From the NCBI RefSeq assembly GCF_029931775.1, contig NC_079312.1, positions 116,062,872-116,126,871 on the forward strand: a stretch of 64,000 nucleotides of DNA, read 5' to 3'. The notes below the pieces were generated by a model. That model did not search any database and was not told the DNA's origin. It saw only the letters and a program-made list of their open reading frames with translations. Origin of the DNA: Euleptes europaea (Eukaryota > Chordata > Lepidosauria > Squamata > Sphaerodactylidae). Positions 50,033 through 61,400 of the stretch are shown piece after piece (position 1 is the first letter of the stretch; each line of letters opens with the position of its first letter). Both the position numbers and the translations under genes were made by a program.

Positions 50033-50349
50033 GGAAGTGATTCATGTGAGCCAGGTTTCTTCAGCTGAATCAAGGGCTTTAAACAGTTGTGAGAGGCAGA
50101 AGAGCAGCCTCAACAAGAAGCAGCCTACAGTCATTCTTGTCTTAGCCTTGCCTTGCCCGAGAAAGGCTGCAGTTCCCTAGCAGGCACAGAGGAACTGCTT
50201 TGCAGTTACTTTCACCTCATTGTCCACAGTCTTTTGGAGGAACATTTGACAACAATAAGGCTGAAACAGAAGGATGCTGATGTGGCAACTTTTGGGAGGG
50301 TATCTTCTCCCCCATAAGAACATGATGGGGAGAAAAGGATGCCACACTA

Positions 50350-50430
50350 TTACTCCTTAGCCTCCTGTAGCAGCAGCTGCTCCTCCCGCTTCTTCCTCAT
50401 TCGCTCTTTGAAGGCTTCCAGCTCCTTTCT
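50350..50430 (-). CDS. PET100: PET100 terminal coding exon
   Basis: The acceptor tttcCAG precedes RKELEAFKERMRKKREEQLL, then LQEAKE and TAA (50350-50352). It matches the human C-terminal EEFKERLRKRREEKLL. The region is highly charged and predicted helical. Confidence 0.93.
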   Translation of the reverse strand, partial: RKELEAFKERMRKKREEQLLLQEAKE

Positions 50431-53400
50431 CTGGAAAAGACAAAAGCAACCGTTCTATCATCAGCCAGCTCTTTATGTCACAAATGCATCTCTAATCTAG
50501 TGCCAGGTCGCTCACAGTGGAATTCTAAACAAACATACATTGACTCCAAAATGTTTAGAGGGCATAACTCTGCTTTGGACTGCCACGTCAGACCCTCTAG
50601 TTGCTAAGCATAGTGCTCAACCTCCAATAGACACTAAAATACACAGGACAGATGGGCCCAGAGCCCTTATTCTTTTGACCTCAACCCAGAGGACAGAAAT
50701 AACACCCAATAACAGAAGGTATAAGAATGAGCATTAGCATGGGTGCATGGCATTTTTTAGAACCTCTGTAGAAAGCAGCAGCCAGGAAAGAAAGGAGTTA
50801 CCAAAACATGTAAGGACTGCTCCCTTGACTCCCACCTATCTCAACACTAGCCATGTTTTATTTTATCTCTCAGTGCTAGCCATGTATTATTTTATGTGCA
50901 TGCATGTGAAGAAGAGTTGGTTTTTATATGCTGACTTTCTCTCCCACTTAAGGAAGAATCAAACCGGCTTACAATAACCTTCTCTTCCCCTCCCCACAAC
51001 AGGCACCCTGTGAGATAGGTGGGGCTGAGAGAGCTCTAAGAGAGCTGTGACTAGCCCAAGGTCACCCAGTTGGCTTCATGTGTAGGAAACCAACCAATTT
51101 CACCAGATTAGCGTCTGCCGCTCATGTGGAGAAGTGGGGAATCAAACCCGATTCTCCAGATTAGAGTCCACTACTCCAAACCACTTTTCAAAACCACTAT
51201 ACCACACTGTCTGTGCTGGGAGAGGATACATTTTGGCTCATTGTATCATGAGACTGTAAAGACATACCACACCCACACATAAGAGGGAAAGATCAAGAAA
51301 AAGTATACACCTCCCCGCCTGCTGTTCCTGCTGGGCTTTAAAAACAAAAGAAGCAGCCATTGGAAGCCAGAATGGTGAAGACAGGTAAGTAGACCAAAAG
51401 TGTTTTTCCCTGGATCATTTTTATGCTCAAAATTCTTCCTACATGATGCTTTTCACTCTGCAGGATTGTGTTTTTTCCTCTTTCAAGGAGAAAACCAAGA
51501 AGGGCTGATTTTTCTGCTCGTTAATGGCGCAAGAGAAAAGCGTCAAGAACCTCTTCTCCACCCACCAATATTCTGCTCAAGACTCCAGCTTCTTGTGCTT
51601 GTTTTTAGGACAAGTTTCTTTTCTCTCTTTAAAAAACAAAAAAACTTCAGGGAAACTTATATACAGCAGCACAGCATTAGTAACTTGGCTCTGAATATCA
51701 AACCAAAGAGAAAACTCTAATGCTGTGTCAGCTTCATTATTTGCAGGAAAGGCACATATGTTGCTAGCACACATCTTCTCAGCAGGACTCTTAGTGTCAT
51801 TCCAGGTAGAGCTAAGTGTCATTCCAGGTAGACCCTTCTAAGTCCATTGAATGATCTCAGGATATAACTCTGCTTAGGATAGAACTGGCCCTGACCTGGA
51901 TGGCCCAGGCTAGCCTGATCTCGTCAGATCTCAGAAGCTAAGCAGGGTCAGCCCTGGTTAGTATTTGGATGGGAGACCACCAAGGAATACCAGGGTTGCT
52001 GTGCAGAGGAAGGCACTGGCAAACCACCTCTGTTAGTCTCTTGTCATGAAAACCCCAAAAGGGGTCACCATAAGTCGGCTGTGACTTGAAGGCACTTTAC
52101 ACACACACACAGGATAGAACTGACAATGTTTATAACTGAAGCATATTACCTGGTACTCATCTTCAGGTGGAAAGATCTCTCTCTGCAGGAAAAATGATCA
52201 CAAACAGCATCACACAATTGTAAGGATTAGCAGAATGTTGAAAACTCATGCTCTTCATCCAAACAGATTGGTCCACATCTAGATTATATTGTATCATATA
52301 AGCAGAAAGCGAGTCACCTGCCAAAGATACCAGCAGGGTAAGAAAAATAAATCCAACAGCCATAAACCAAGCAAACCATTCTACATGCACGCTCAATAAT
52401 TCTAAAAAAAAAACAAAAACCTTAGCAAACCAGCCAATCTTACCAGATTTTTTTCTTATAATCCTCAATGCAGTAAAGAAATAGCATGCCAACCACAACA
52501 CCCTTGATAATGTTTTTTCTTAGCCCCTAGAGAGCTTTCCTAATTTCAACAAGCTGCCAATGAAGCTTTATCCAGGAATAGCGGCACAGGACACAAAATC
52601 CTCTGTGCATATATAAACATATGGAAAGAATAGGGAGAGCTTTGTCTTTTCCTTGGGAGAGAACTCAGGAGTTCTGGTTCCCATTCACGTAACTCAGTAC
52701 ACAATCCTGCTTATTCTGCCATAACAAACTTCTATCAAATGGCAGAATAAAGTAACCAGGTAAAAGACGAATTGTGGGCAATGTGAGCCTTAGCCTAACT
52801 GAGGGAACCGGGAAACAGTGCAGTGAAAAACTGCCAAGGGATTTCCAATCCAATGTCAGAGCTAAAATCAACACCACAATAAAGAAAAATAAAACCACAC
52901 AAGAAAAAATTTAATGGGTTAGTCCATACTGTCTCCCTCCTCCCAAAAAAGGACTAGAAAACTGACCTTTCGTTTGATTACATATTCTTCAAAATACTCT
53001 GCTTGATTTGAAATCCAGAACATGGCAACAGGAAAAGTCAAATACAGCACCATCTGGAAGAGAAAAAGGGAAAACACACTCAAATGTAAATATATAAATA
53101 CACTGGTTAAGCCCAATCAAGGATACAGTACAGAATCACATTAGATTCTGATTAGGCAGACTCCCCAACCCCCGTCACTTTTGTTAAGAGAAGAGAATAA
53201 CCAATGGAGGAAAAGAAGAGCCACTGCCAACCCTACAGGTTCCCCTTCCCACCCGTGTCAGAAAGGGAGAGAATGAGTTCTAGATCACCAGGGAGAAGCG
53301 AAGCAAGAAACAGCCACTGACATCATCCGGGGTTGTGCTATTCTGGGGGGAACCATGTCTCAATGACCACAATGGGGCTTTCCTGCAGACAGGTGTGCAC

Positions 53401-55029
53401 ACATCGTATCCTAACAATAACTGGGATGCTGGACTCCCCTCTACAAAAACGGGGTGGGGATGGCATTTCTGAACACATACCCAATTAATTTATGCTTTAT
53501 AACACGTCTGCATGTATGCAATCTATGAAACTGTATTTATTAGATATGCAAGATAATAACAGCCCACTCAAGCAAGCGTTCTAGCGGTTTGCTCTTCCGA
53601 GTCTCTCTTTTTTTTTATTGCATTTTTCATAATGAAAAACATACAAAGAAAACATGAAAGAAAAAAAAGAAAAAACATTTAATACAAAGTAAAAAAAGAA
53701 AAAATACATATACAAAGCACTGATTAACTACTGTTACATTATTCAATATAAAACCCTATTAGTGCTTTGACTCCAAAACCCTTCCCCCACCACAGTGCCC
53801 TTCACCAAGGGACTTCCGATGGAGTGTTGTGGCAATATATAAAAATTCTATTATTATGTATTAATTAAGAACCACTTTATACTATAATTCGTTAATAATA
53901 TTTTTAAAATCCGTTTTTACCAATTTGTCCCAATATGCGGCAGCCTTTGACCATGTAGATTTAAATTCTTGCATATCTTTACCATGTAAAGAAACTGTAA
54001 TTTTGGCCATCCGCATATACATCCATAGCTTTTCTCTCCTCTTTAATTGAAGGTTTATTTGTTTGCTTCCATTTTTTAGCAATTATAATTCTTTCCGAGT
54101 CTCAATAACTCTATAATCCAAAGTACTGGAGGTGAAGCGTGACAGGGGCCCTAGACCCTGGAGTGGCTTGTCCTCCTGCTGCATGGTAAGGACAGGAAAT
54201 GCTGGAGGACATCTCCATGGCCATTTCTGCATGGGAGGTTTCGCCTTGGATTTGCCGCTCTCTAGATGCACATTTTCCCCATCTGAGTTCTCAAAACTCT
54301 ACATGGGGGGCTTATTTTTGAAGGTTGAGAATTTGGATGGGGGGAAACGTGCATCTAGAGAGCGGCAAACCCAAGGCAAAACCTCCCGTGCATCAATGGC
54401 TCATATCTCAGGACAAGGTAGGAAGGCACACGGCGCAGCCACCGTGCTGGATCTAAGTAGTTCTAGACAATGGCCAGAGTCCAGTAGCACCTTCAAGACT
54501 CACAAAAACATTTTCTGGCAGGGTATGAGCTTTCGTGAGCCACAGCTCACGCTGTGGCTCACGAAAGCTCACACCCTACCAGAAAATGTTTTTGTTCGTC
54601 TTGAAGGTGCTCCTGGACTCTGGCCCTTTTCTACTACTGCGGACAGACCAACACGGCGACCCACTGGGAATTATCTAAGGAGTTCTGGGGCTGCTGGGCA
54701 GCAGCCTCTGGGAAGCCTTGCAGCTGCCTTGAGATCCATAACAGCAAAACGGGCTATGAACGGTTTCAATTCATTCATCCTGCCATGACGAGGCCGGGGG
54801 AATCTGCTCGAGGTCCCCCCGCCCGGGGCACTGTGGAGCGCCGCTAAGTGCCTCGGCGGTTGGTGGGATCAAGCCTGCTAGGCCCAGGGGCTGGAGGGGG
54901 ACGACGTGGGGAGGAACAGGCTTCCCTCTCCTCCGCTTTACGTCTCCAAAGACGAAACCCCCTCCCAGCCCTCAAGGGCCCCGCAACGAACTTCACACGG
55001 ACCCGGAACACTTCCAGCTTCACCCCCAT
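50350..55029 (-). CDS. PET100: PET100 (cytochrome c oxidase assembly factor), whole coding span
   Basis: Small single-pass mitochondrial inner-membrane protein needed to assemble complex IV. The coding exons on the minus strand are 55029-55003, 53053-52967, 52182-52150 and 50430-50350. All junctions are phase 0 and together give 75 residues, against about 73 in human. The chain starts MGVKLEVFR, has one membrane helix (MVLYLTFPVAMFW, about residues 10-26), the conserved ISNQAEYFEE segment, and a charged C-terminal coiled region (RKELEAFKERMRKKREEQLL). The gene is head to head with XAB2 (start codons 361 bp apart) and tail to tail with PCP2. Introns 1-3 carry an L1 fragment, two small palindromic elements, a 5S-headed SINE and a tRNA-SINE. 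Confidence 0.95.
50905..51213 (-). mobile_element. tRNA-derived SINE in PET100 intron 3
   Basis: Tail gaagaagagttggtttttat on the left; minus-strand head cagtgtggtatagtggtttt on the right. Confidence 0.85.
51888..52111 (+). mobile_element. 5S rRNA-derived SINE in PET100 intron 3
   Basis: 5S-like head at about 51894-52006: ggctagcctgatctcgtcag, atctcagaagctaagcaggg, tggatgggagaccaccaagg, all in 5S rRNA order. Then a middle region, a Bov-B-like tail (caccataagtcggctgtgac) and (CA)n. It lies 39 bp from PET100 exon 3. Confidence 0.9.
52150..52182 (-). CDS. PET100: PET100 coding exon 3 (33-nt microexon)
   Basis: Eleven codons, REIFPPEDEYQ, between acceptor ttcctgCAG and donor GTAATA, both phase 0. 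It corresponds to human RELWPPEKLQ. The exon is too short to be found except by homology and flanking splice sites. Confidence 0.88.
52967..53053 (-). CDS. PET100: PET100 coding exon 2, membrane segment
   Basis: The acceptor ctcttcCAG is followed by 29 codons starting MVLYLTFPVAMFWISNQ and ending YVIKRK, with donor GTCAGT. Human reads MIIYLTFPVAMFWVSNQAEW here. It holds the transmembrane helix and the first residues of the intermembrane-space domain. Confidence 0.95.
53606..54092 (-). mobile_element. 5'-truncated L1 in PET100 intron 1
   Basis: Flanked by ttccgagtctc at 53595-53605 and 54093-54103 (11-bp TSD). The left end is poly-T (A tail of a minus-strand copy). The minus strand encodes KRREKLWMYMRMAKITVSLH and AAAYWDKLVKTDFKNIINEL, an L1 ORF2 C-terminal pattern. 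Confidence 0.85.
54216..54408. mobile_element. Complete palindromic element, tctctagatgcac family
   Basis: Outer ends ggccatttctgcatgggagg and cctcccgtgcatcaatggc are inverted. The inner arms gccgctctctagatgcacat / gtgcatctagagagcggc are inverted around gagttctcaaaactc. About 190 bp. Confidence 0.8.
54457..54638. mobile_element. Palindromic element in PET100 intron 1
   Basis: ccagagtccagtagcacctt ... gagctttcgtgagccacag and its inverse meet at 54545-54560; ends ttttctactact. Same family as 55681-55889. The sequence following it (gcggacagaccaacacggcg) is the usual downstream text of this repeat. Confidence 0.8.
55003..55029 (-). CDS. PET100: PET100 coding exon 1
   Basis: Encodes MGVKLEVFR, matching the invariant PET100 N-terminus (human MGVKLEIFR). 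The phase-0 donor reads CGG|GTCCGT, a weak match to the GTRAGT consensus. It lies in the CpG-rich divergent promoter. Confidence 0.92.
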
Positions 55030-55162
55030 TGCGGCGCGGCCATGGAGCGCAGCGACACCCCACCTGCCGCGCCCGCCCCCATGACCTCCTCCCCGCCCCC
55101 TTCAAAGATGGCGCCCTGGAATCAACATGGCGTCGAGGAGGAGGTGGTGGGGGGGAAAAACC

Positions 55163-55326
55163 ACACTCGCTTCGCTCCTCCCATCTCTGGTGACCAATGG
55201 GAGCTTTGTTGATGACGCATGCGGAGTGGGGGGAGGAGGAGGTGGGGGAAAAAAAACACTCGCTTCGCTCCTCCCATCTCTGGTGACCAATGGGAGCTTT
55301 GTTGATGACGCAGGCGGAGTGGGGGG
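55163..55326. repeat. 93-bp tandem duplication inside the PET100/XAB2 promoter
   Basis: The sequence beginning acactcgcttcgctcctccc at 55163 repeats from 55256 with almost no differences through the TGATGACGCA site and the GCGGAGTGG that follows. Each unit has one CCAAT box and one CRE-like site at identical spacing, so the duplication doubles the core promoter elements. Confidence 0.9.
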
Positions 55327-55390
55327 GGGAACCGAACGGGGCAACCGGGGTGACGTCATTGGCGCGCGCCTACGTCGGGAAGAGGCCGTC

Positions 55391-55435
55391 ATGCCGGAGC
55401 TGGAAACGGTGTTGGGGAAGCGCGAGCTCCTCTTT
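55391..55435 (+). CDS. XAB2: XAB2 coding exon 1
   Basis: ATG in good context (ccgtcATGccg) encodes MPELETVLGKRELLF and ends in phase 0 at GTGAGT. It differs from human MVVMARLSRPERPDLVF but ends at the same Phe before EEED, so the start is chosen from position and splice phase. Confidence 0.85.
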
Positions 55436-58400
55436 GTGAGTAGGGCGCGTGGGGGGCGATGGGGGCCTCGCGAAGTGAAGCTCTGTTGAGCCTCGGGGTT
55501 TTTTGTTTTTTTTGAACCGGTGTGGAAAACTAAAAGTGGAGGGTGTCTTTAAACATGTGCAGAGTACGCTTGCCGGAACACGGGGCGACCACAACTGGGC
55601 CGCGCGTGCGGCATTAGAGGGCAGGGCTGCCGGTTCAGGGGTTAATTCACAGCGGGTCGCCGAGTTGGTCTGTCTGCAGTAGTAGAAAAGGGCCAGAGTC
55701 CAGTAGCACCTTCAAGACGAACAAGAATATTTTCTGGCAGGGTAGGAGCTTTCGTGAGCCACAGCTCACTTCTTCAGATACTTCTTGGTATCTGAAGAAG
55801 TGAGCTGTGGCTCACGAAAGCTCCTACCCTACCAGAAAATATTCTTTGTTAGTCTTTAAGGTGCTACTGGACTCTGGCCCTTTTCTACTGGTTCAGGGGT
55901 TGTAACTCGGCAGTGCCTTGCGCCTCTCGTTCTAGCAAACAAGCAGGGTTTCTCCGAGCGTTGTGGCTTCAGAGGTCTTCCGGCTTTCTAATCCACTTCT
56001 AAAGTTGTCAGGCACTTAGAAATAGGAAGCTTGCCAGGGCTGTGTTTTGTTGTAGAAGCCGTGTTTTCTCGAAGCACTTTTTACTGTATAAAATGTTCAT
56101 TAAAAATGGGAGCTTTATTGCAGTATCGAGGGTTTTGACAAAACATTCAGTAAACAAGCATGGAACCAACAACTTGTTGTGTTTATAAGCTTCATAGTTT
56201 GCCCATCCACCCATACATTTCTACCCACCCAACTCACCTCTTTTCATACTCCAGCAAGAATGCTATTTTCTGTCCCCTGCTCACCTCTGAAGTTCACATC
56301 TCCATTGAATGTTAAAATAAAACCCAGTTATGATTTTTAAGGGTTGCTTTGTTGATCGTGCTAGTGCCCCGCTCAGGAGCTAATTTATTTAAAGGACTGC
56401 AAGCAACTGGTATTACCGCTGTCACCTCTCCCTCCATACACCTGTCTTTATGGCTGGCTTAACAGCTTGGGAGTTAACTGGTGGTACTCCGGGGGCCAGA
56501 GTTTTCAATTCTCACACTTTATCTTCCTGCCAGCCTTCATATTATAAGAGACTTGAAGTCACTGTGCTCCTTATCTTTTGACTATATCTTGTAATGTTTA
56601 GTACAGAACAGTATGCTGGGTGTCATTCCTGGCACTCAATGATGCAGGCAAGGAGGCTCTGAGAGTGATAACATATCACACACTGCTTTCATTGGAAGCT
56701 GAAAGAAATAATAGAGTTGCCTGGAGCACTGGTACTTTTGTCTCTCACTTAAAATTTAGTTTGGTTGTCAAGAACTCATGAAATAGGCCAGTATTGTTCC
56801 CTTTTTATGGGTTTGGGCAGAGCAGGGCTGGGGGATTTATAGGCTTGCCAACTCTGGGTCTGGAAATATCTGGAGATTTGGGGGGGTGAGCTTGAGTGGG
56901 GTGGGATTTGGGGGGGGGGACTTCAGCAGGGTATAATGCTGTAGAATCCATCCTCCGAAGCAGCCATTTTCTCCCAGGGGAACTTATCTAGGTCATCTGG
57001 AGATCAATTGTAATACCAGGAGATCTCCAGGTGCTACCTGGAGGTTGACAACCCTAGGGATTGAGTGTGAAATCTAGTTGCATGCTTAAGGTCACTGAGT
57101 GAATTTGTAATTGGAGTGAGATTTTACTTCCCAGCTCACACTTCGTAATCTTATTTGCTGAGACCCAAGGAAGACTAGCTAAAAATTGTGCAGTAAAAAC
57201 AGTATAATACACATAACCAACAAAATTAGAGAACAGCACATTAAAGTACAGTTATTGCTTGATGGTATGCCAATAAAGGTATTTTTTAAAAAGTACAATT
57301 TGATGCAGACAATAAAGCAGGATTACAAGGCTGGAGAACAGCACTGTCCACCGCTATATATAATAAATGAAGATCGATTGTGGCATTAAAGAATAATGCA
57401 ATAAAACCTGCGTAGTATACACAGTGACCACTGTCTTAAATTCCACAGATATTAGCTACAACCTTATTCACTTTACTAAAAAAGGCCCCCTGAACAATTC
57501 CAATATGCTGCACATAAAGTTACGGAACCATACCCATTCAGTAGCCTGAGAGTTGATGACCTAGCCTCTCAATCTCTGAAATTTCCATCCTCCCCTTCTC
57601 AACACAGGAGGAAGAAGACCTGCAATATGAGGAAGAGATCTTGCGAAATCCCTTCTCTGTCAAGTGCTGGATCCGCTACATTGAATTCAAGCAGAATTCT
57701 CCCAAGCATGTCTTGAACCTGATCTATGAGAGAGCTCTTAAAGAGTTGCCAGGCAGGTATGGACTTCTGTCTCTGTCTCTCTCAGATGAAGGGCACTTTA
57801 GCAAACTCTATGTCGGTGCAGGTAGCTGGAGAAGCTGAGGCTTTTCCAGTGCAGTTTTTTAAAAATGCTCTTATTTAAAAATGTAAGTATGTAAAGATAT
57901 CTCTGATGCATCAAAAGATCTGTTTGGTGAACTTGATGTGAATTCATTTCTCTACTGTACCAGAATGAGAAAATGTGAACCTTCTGGGCAGATACAGCTC
58001 CTTGCTGACCTTGTCAGCCGTTCCATAGAGTTTATTTTAGCAAAAAGAGAGCAAGATGCTTTGACTCCTTTTGTGTGAGAACACTAGAGTGTTCTACTTT
58101 CTATGTGGGCATCTAGTACATCTTTATCCCACCATTCCTCCAACAAACTCAGAGCAGCATAGATGGTCTTCCCTTTGCCTTGTCACTAACCCTGTGAAGT
58201 AGGTTAGGCTGAGATGCTCAGGATCACCCAGTGAGCATCATGGTAGAGTGGGCATTTCTTTTCCTTCTTTGCTCCTGTCATCCATAGGTCCTGAGCAGTT
58301 ATTTCTTAGAGGAAAATATGATGGAGAGATATTTGGCCACAGCCAATATTATATTTGGATCTCTATCCATCAGCAAAAAGGGGACTATTTTGTATCTTGT

Positions 58401-61400
58401 TATGGGGCAGGAATTCTTGCCAATATGGGAGTAATCCATTTATCTCAGTGGTGTTTAAAGAGGGGCCATTCCATCATCTTATGCGATAACGTGTCAATTT
58501 TATTTGAATTGCATGAGCAAAGTCTGTCAGAACATGGTAGATTTCTATATCTTCCATTTAATACTGCTGAGGGTGCAGCATTTAAACGGGCGAGCGTAAA
58601 GGCTCTTCGGAAGGAAGGGACTGTCTGGGGGTGAGCTTTTGAACCCACGTCTCCTTGATCCTAGTCCAACACTAACCATTGTACAGCATTAGCTTTCAAT
58701 TACGGTGATGCTAACAGCTTCCTTTGTTATGTTTTGCAGCTATAAGCTATGGTACAATTACCTTAAGCAGCGGCGGAAACAGGTGAAAAGCAGATGTGTC
58801 ACGGACCCCAGCTATGAAGAGGTGAACAACTGTCATGAGCGGGCCCTTGTTTTCATGCATAAGGTACAGTCATCGCTTATTATGATCATAGACCAGTACT
58901 ACAAAACATACAATAGCAAAAATATTTACAGAAAACCATTACATAAGAAATATAAAAAATAACATAAGGTGCAGTAGTAAGGTGAGAGGGCTGGTAAAGA
59001 CCGGGCAAAGGGAAGTCATTCTGACTAGTATCCTGGCAGGGTTGCTGCGGGTATCTTTTTGAAGGGCTCACACGAATTGGATTCCCACATATATATAGTG
59101 ATACTGTCTGTATTCAATAAAGGAAGCCACAGCCATCAATTTGCAAGATCTGAGCAAGGCTGTCAAAGATAGGACATTTTGGAGGACTTTCATTCATAGG
59201 GTTGCCATGAGTCGGAAGTGACTTGACGGCACTTACACACACACACTGTCTATATTGGCTATAGGAAAGAATATTTGAGGTCATACCAAAAGGGGTCTCT
59301 GAAAATGTTATTTCAGTGAGATGCTGCCAACAGGAAACAGGTTGAAAATAATTCAGGCATGAGGGTGCCATTATTTAAGGCTGGGAACAGACAATAGTTT
59401 TTTCGTAGTTCATTGAGGGTGGTATGCAAGAGTCATTGTTGTCCATGATCATTCATCCAATGACTCCCTCCGGTAAATAGGTTTTGAGGTGTGCTAAAAA
59501 TCTGGAAAACAGCAGTGAGATGAGAAAAAATGGGTGTACATGCTAGTGGTAATACTGGTTCTGTAACATCGCTTTCAACTCTCTTAGACACAACCATCAG
59601 TCCCCAGGCTATATCTGATGTGCCACCATATTTAGAATATTAAGCACATCCCAAAAATTAAGAACCAAGGAAGGTACCAAAGAGCCAACCAAAATAATCA
59701 AAGGGGGGCACATCTTCCTTATGAAGAAAGACTGAAGGGGCTGTGGGTTTGTTTGTTTTTTAGATGTAGGGAGAAAACCATTAAGAGAGGATGCAGTCGA
59801 AGATAATGAATGGTTTTATTTGCATTTAGTCATAGGCCATTACAAACATGTCAAGGATACCATCGATACACAGTAAAGGAAATAGGAGGTTAATAAAATT
59901 CTGGATTGGTAATAAGTATATATAAAATAAAACTATGCTAAAATTGATGCATTCAGAGAAATAATAACTAACAATTGTGGTGGTGTCCCAATCGGCCAAT
60001 GGGTCCTAGCACCCATTAAAATCAACCCGAAGGTTCAGCTCTCTTAGCAACTGTATTGGACCTTATTTTCTTTGCCGCCAGAGCATACAGGGAAGTCCTG
60101 TAAGAAACAAACCATCGATGTCGAAGTTTGTAAATGTATGATCCATTTGGAGAGAAGTAGTAGAGATCAATTATTCTCTTTGAGAAAATAAAGAGAGGGT
60201 GATCCAATGAAAGAAATCGAGTGCTGGACTAGATAGACTTTTGGTCTGATCCCACAAAATTATTATTAACATTCTTATTGTCCCGCGTGCCTTCAGATGC
60301 CTCGGATATGGCTAGATTATTGCCAGTTTCTCATGGACCAGTGTCGGATCACTCGCACACGCCGGACCTTTGACCGGGCACTCCGGGCTCTGCCCATTAC
60401 ACAACACCATCGCATCTGGCCACTATACCTGAAATTTGTGCGTCTGTATCCACTACCTGAGACAGCTGTACGGGTCTACCGCAGATACCTGAAGGTGAGG
60501 CTTTCACCCAGTCCCTAACTAGCATGTCTCCTGCCTAGGAGCTGCCTAGGTGCTCACTCTAAGGCAGGTCTTGTATTCTGAATAAACAGCTGCATTCCTG
60601 CTCTGTTAGGCTTCATTCCATTAGTGGCATCAAGTCGGAGAAGGGAAGTCATTTATTCTTGTGTGTTGAACTAGTTAGACTGTTACTCAAATGCTGCATT
60701 TGGTTTTATTTTTGGAGGCTATTCCAAAGCTGGAGATTAAAAGAGAGAAAAAAATGTAAACATAACCAGAAGACCATGGAACAAATGATCACTGGTAAAA
60801 TGGGAGTAACCAGGAGCCACAAACTTCCCTCATTGTCTTTGATTTCTTGTGGGCTGTTGTCCAAGTACAGTTTGTATGCCCTTCAGTTTTCCATCCTAGA
60901 GAACGATCGATATCAATTGAGCAGCCAGCATGTATAGAAGAGTGGCCATTGTATTTATTCCTGCATAACCATGAGTTGCCATTTCCAGCCATTGGGTGAT
61001 TACTGTATGGCCCTCCAGCTGCCACCACTTTGGAATTATTTGATATGTTTATGTTGCAGCTGAGCCCAGAGAATGCTGAGGAATACATCGAGTACCTGCG
61101 CTCCATTGACCGTCTGGATGAGGCTGCAGTCCGCCTTGCGGCTGTCGTAAATGACGAACGCTTTGTCTCCAAGGAGGGGAAATCCAACTATCAGGTGAGA
61201 ATCAAATAACAACAAATCTACACCTATCTATGCATTACTACAAGGTTTCAAAAAATCGCATAGTACTGCCAGAACTCTATACCAAAATATATTCAACATG
61301 TGTGTTCACAATTATATATAGACAAACAGTAACAAAACATCCCGTGTACATACAAATCCAATTATGTGAAACATACGTTTATATAATTATTGGCTAAACG

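Larger units (their letters stand above)
54800..55450. promoter_or_regulatory. CpG-rich bidirectional promoter of PET100 and XAB2
   Basis: A GC- and CpG-dense block spanning exon 1 of both genes, unlike the AT-rich flanks. The two start codons are 361 bp apart, pointing outward. The interval holds two copies of a CCAAT-plus-CRE-like unit (CCAAT at 55194-55198 and 55287-55291; TGATGACGCA at 55210 and 55303). It also has a full CRE, TGACGTCA at 55351-55358, overlapping an inverted CCAAT (ATTGG 55358-55362). No TATA box is seen, as expected for a CpG-island housekeeping promoter. Confidence 0.8.

Noticed and set aside
51888-52010. 5S rRNA gene
   Set aside because: Several 5S positions differ and the unit continues into a SINE body and Bov-B-like tail with (CA)n; two more dispersed copies exist.
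54132-54788. 218-codon plus-strand frame upstream of the promoter
   Set aside because: It runs through two palindromic elements and unique intron sequence of PET100 with no recognisable domain.
58248-58634. 128-codon plus-strand open frame between XAB2 exons 2 and 3, initially a candidate novel gene
   Set aside because: The opposite strand encodes a recognisable LINE ORF2 C-terminal segment inserted in a SINE, so this frame is an antisense shadow; it also begins with GTG, not ATG.
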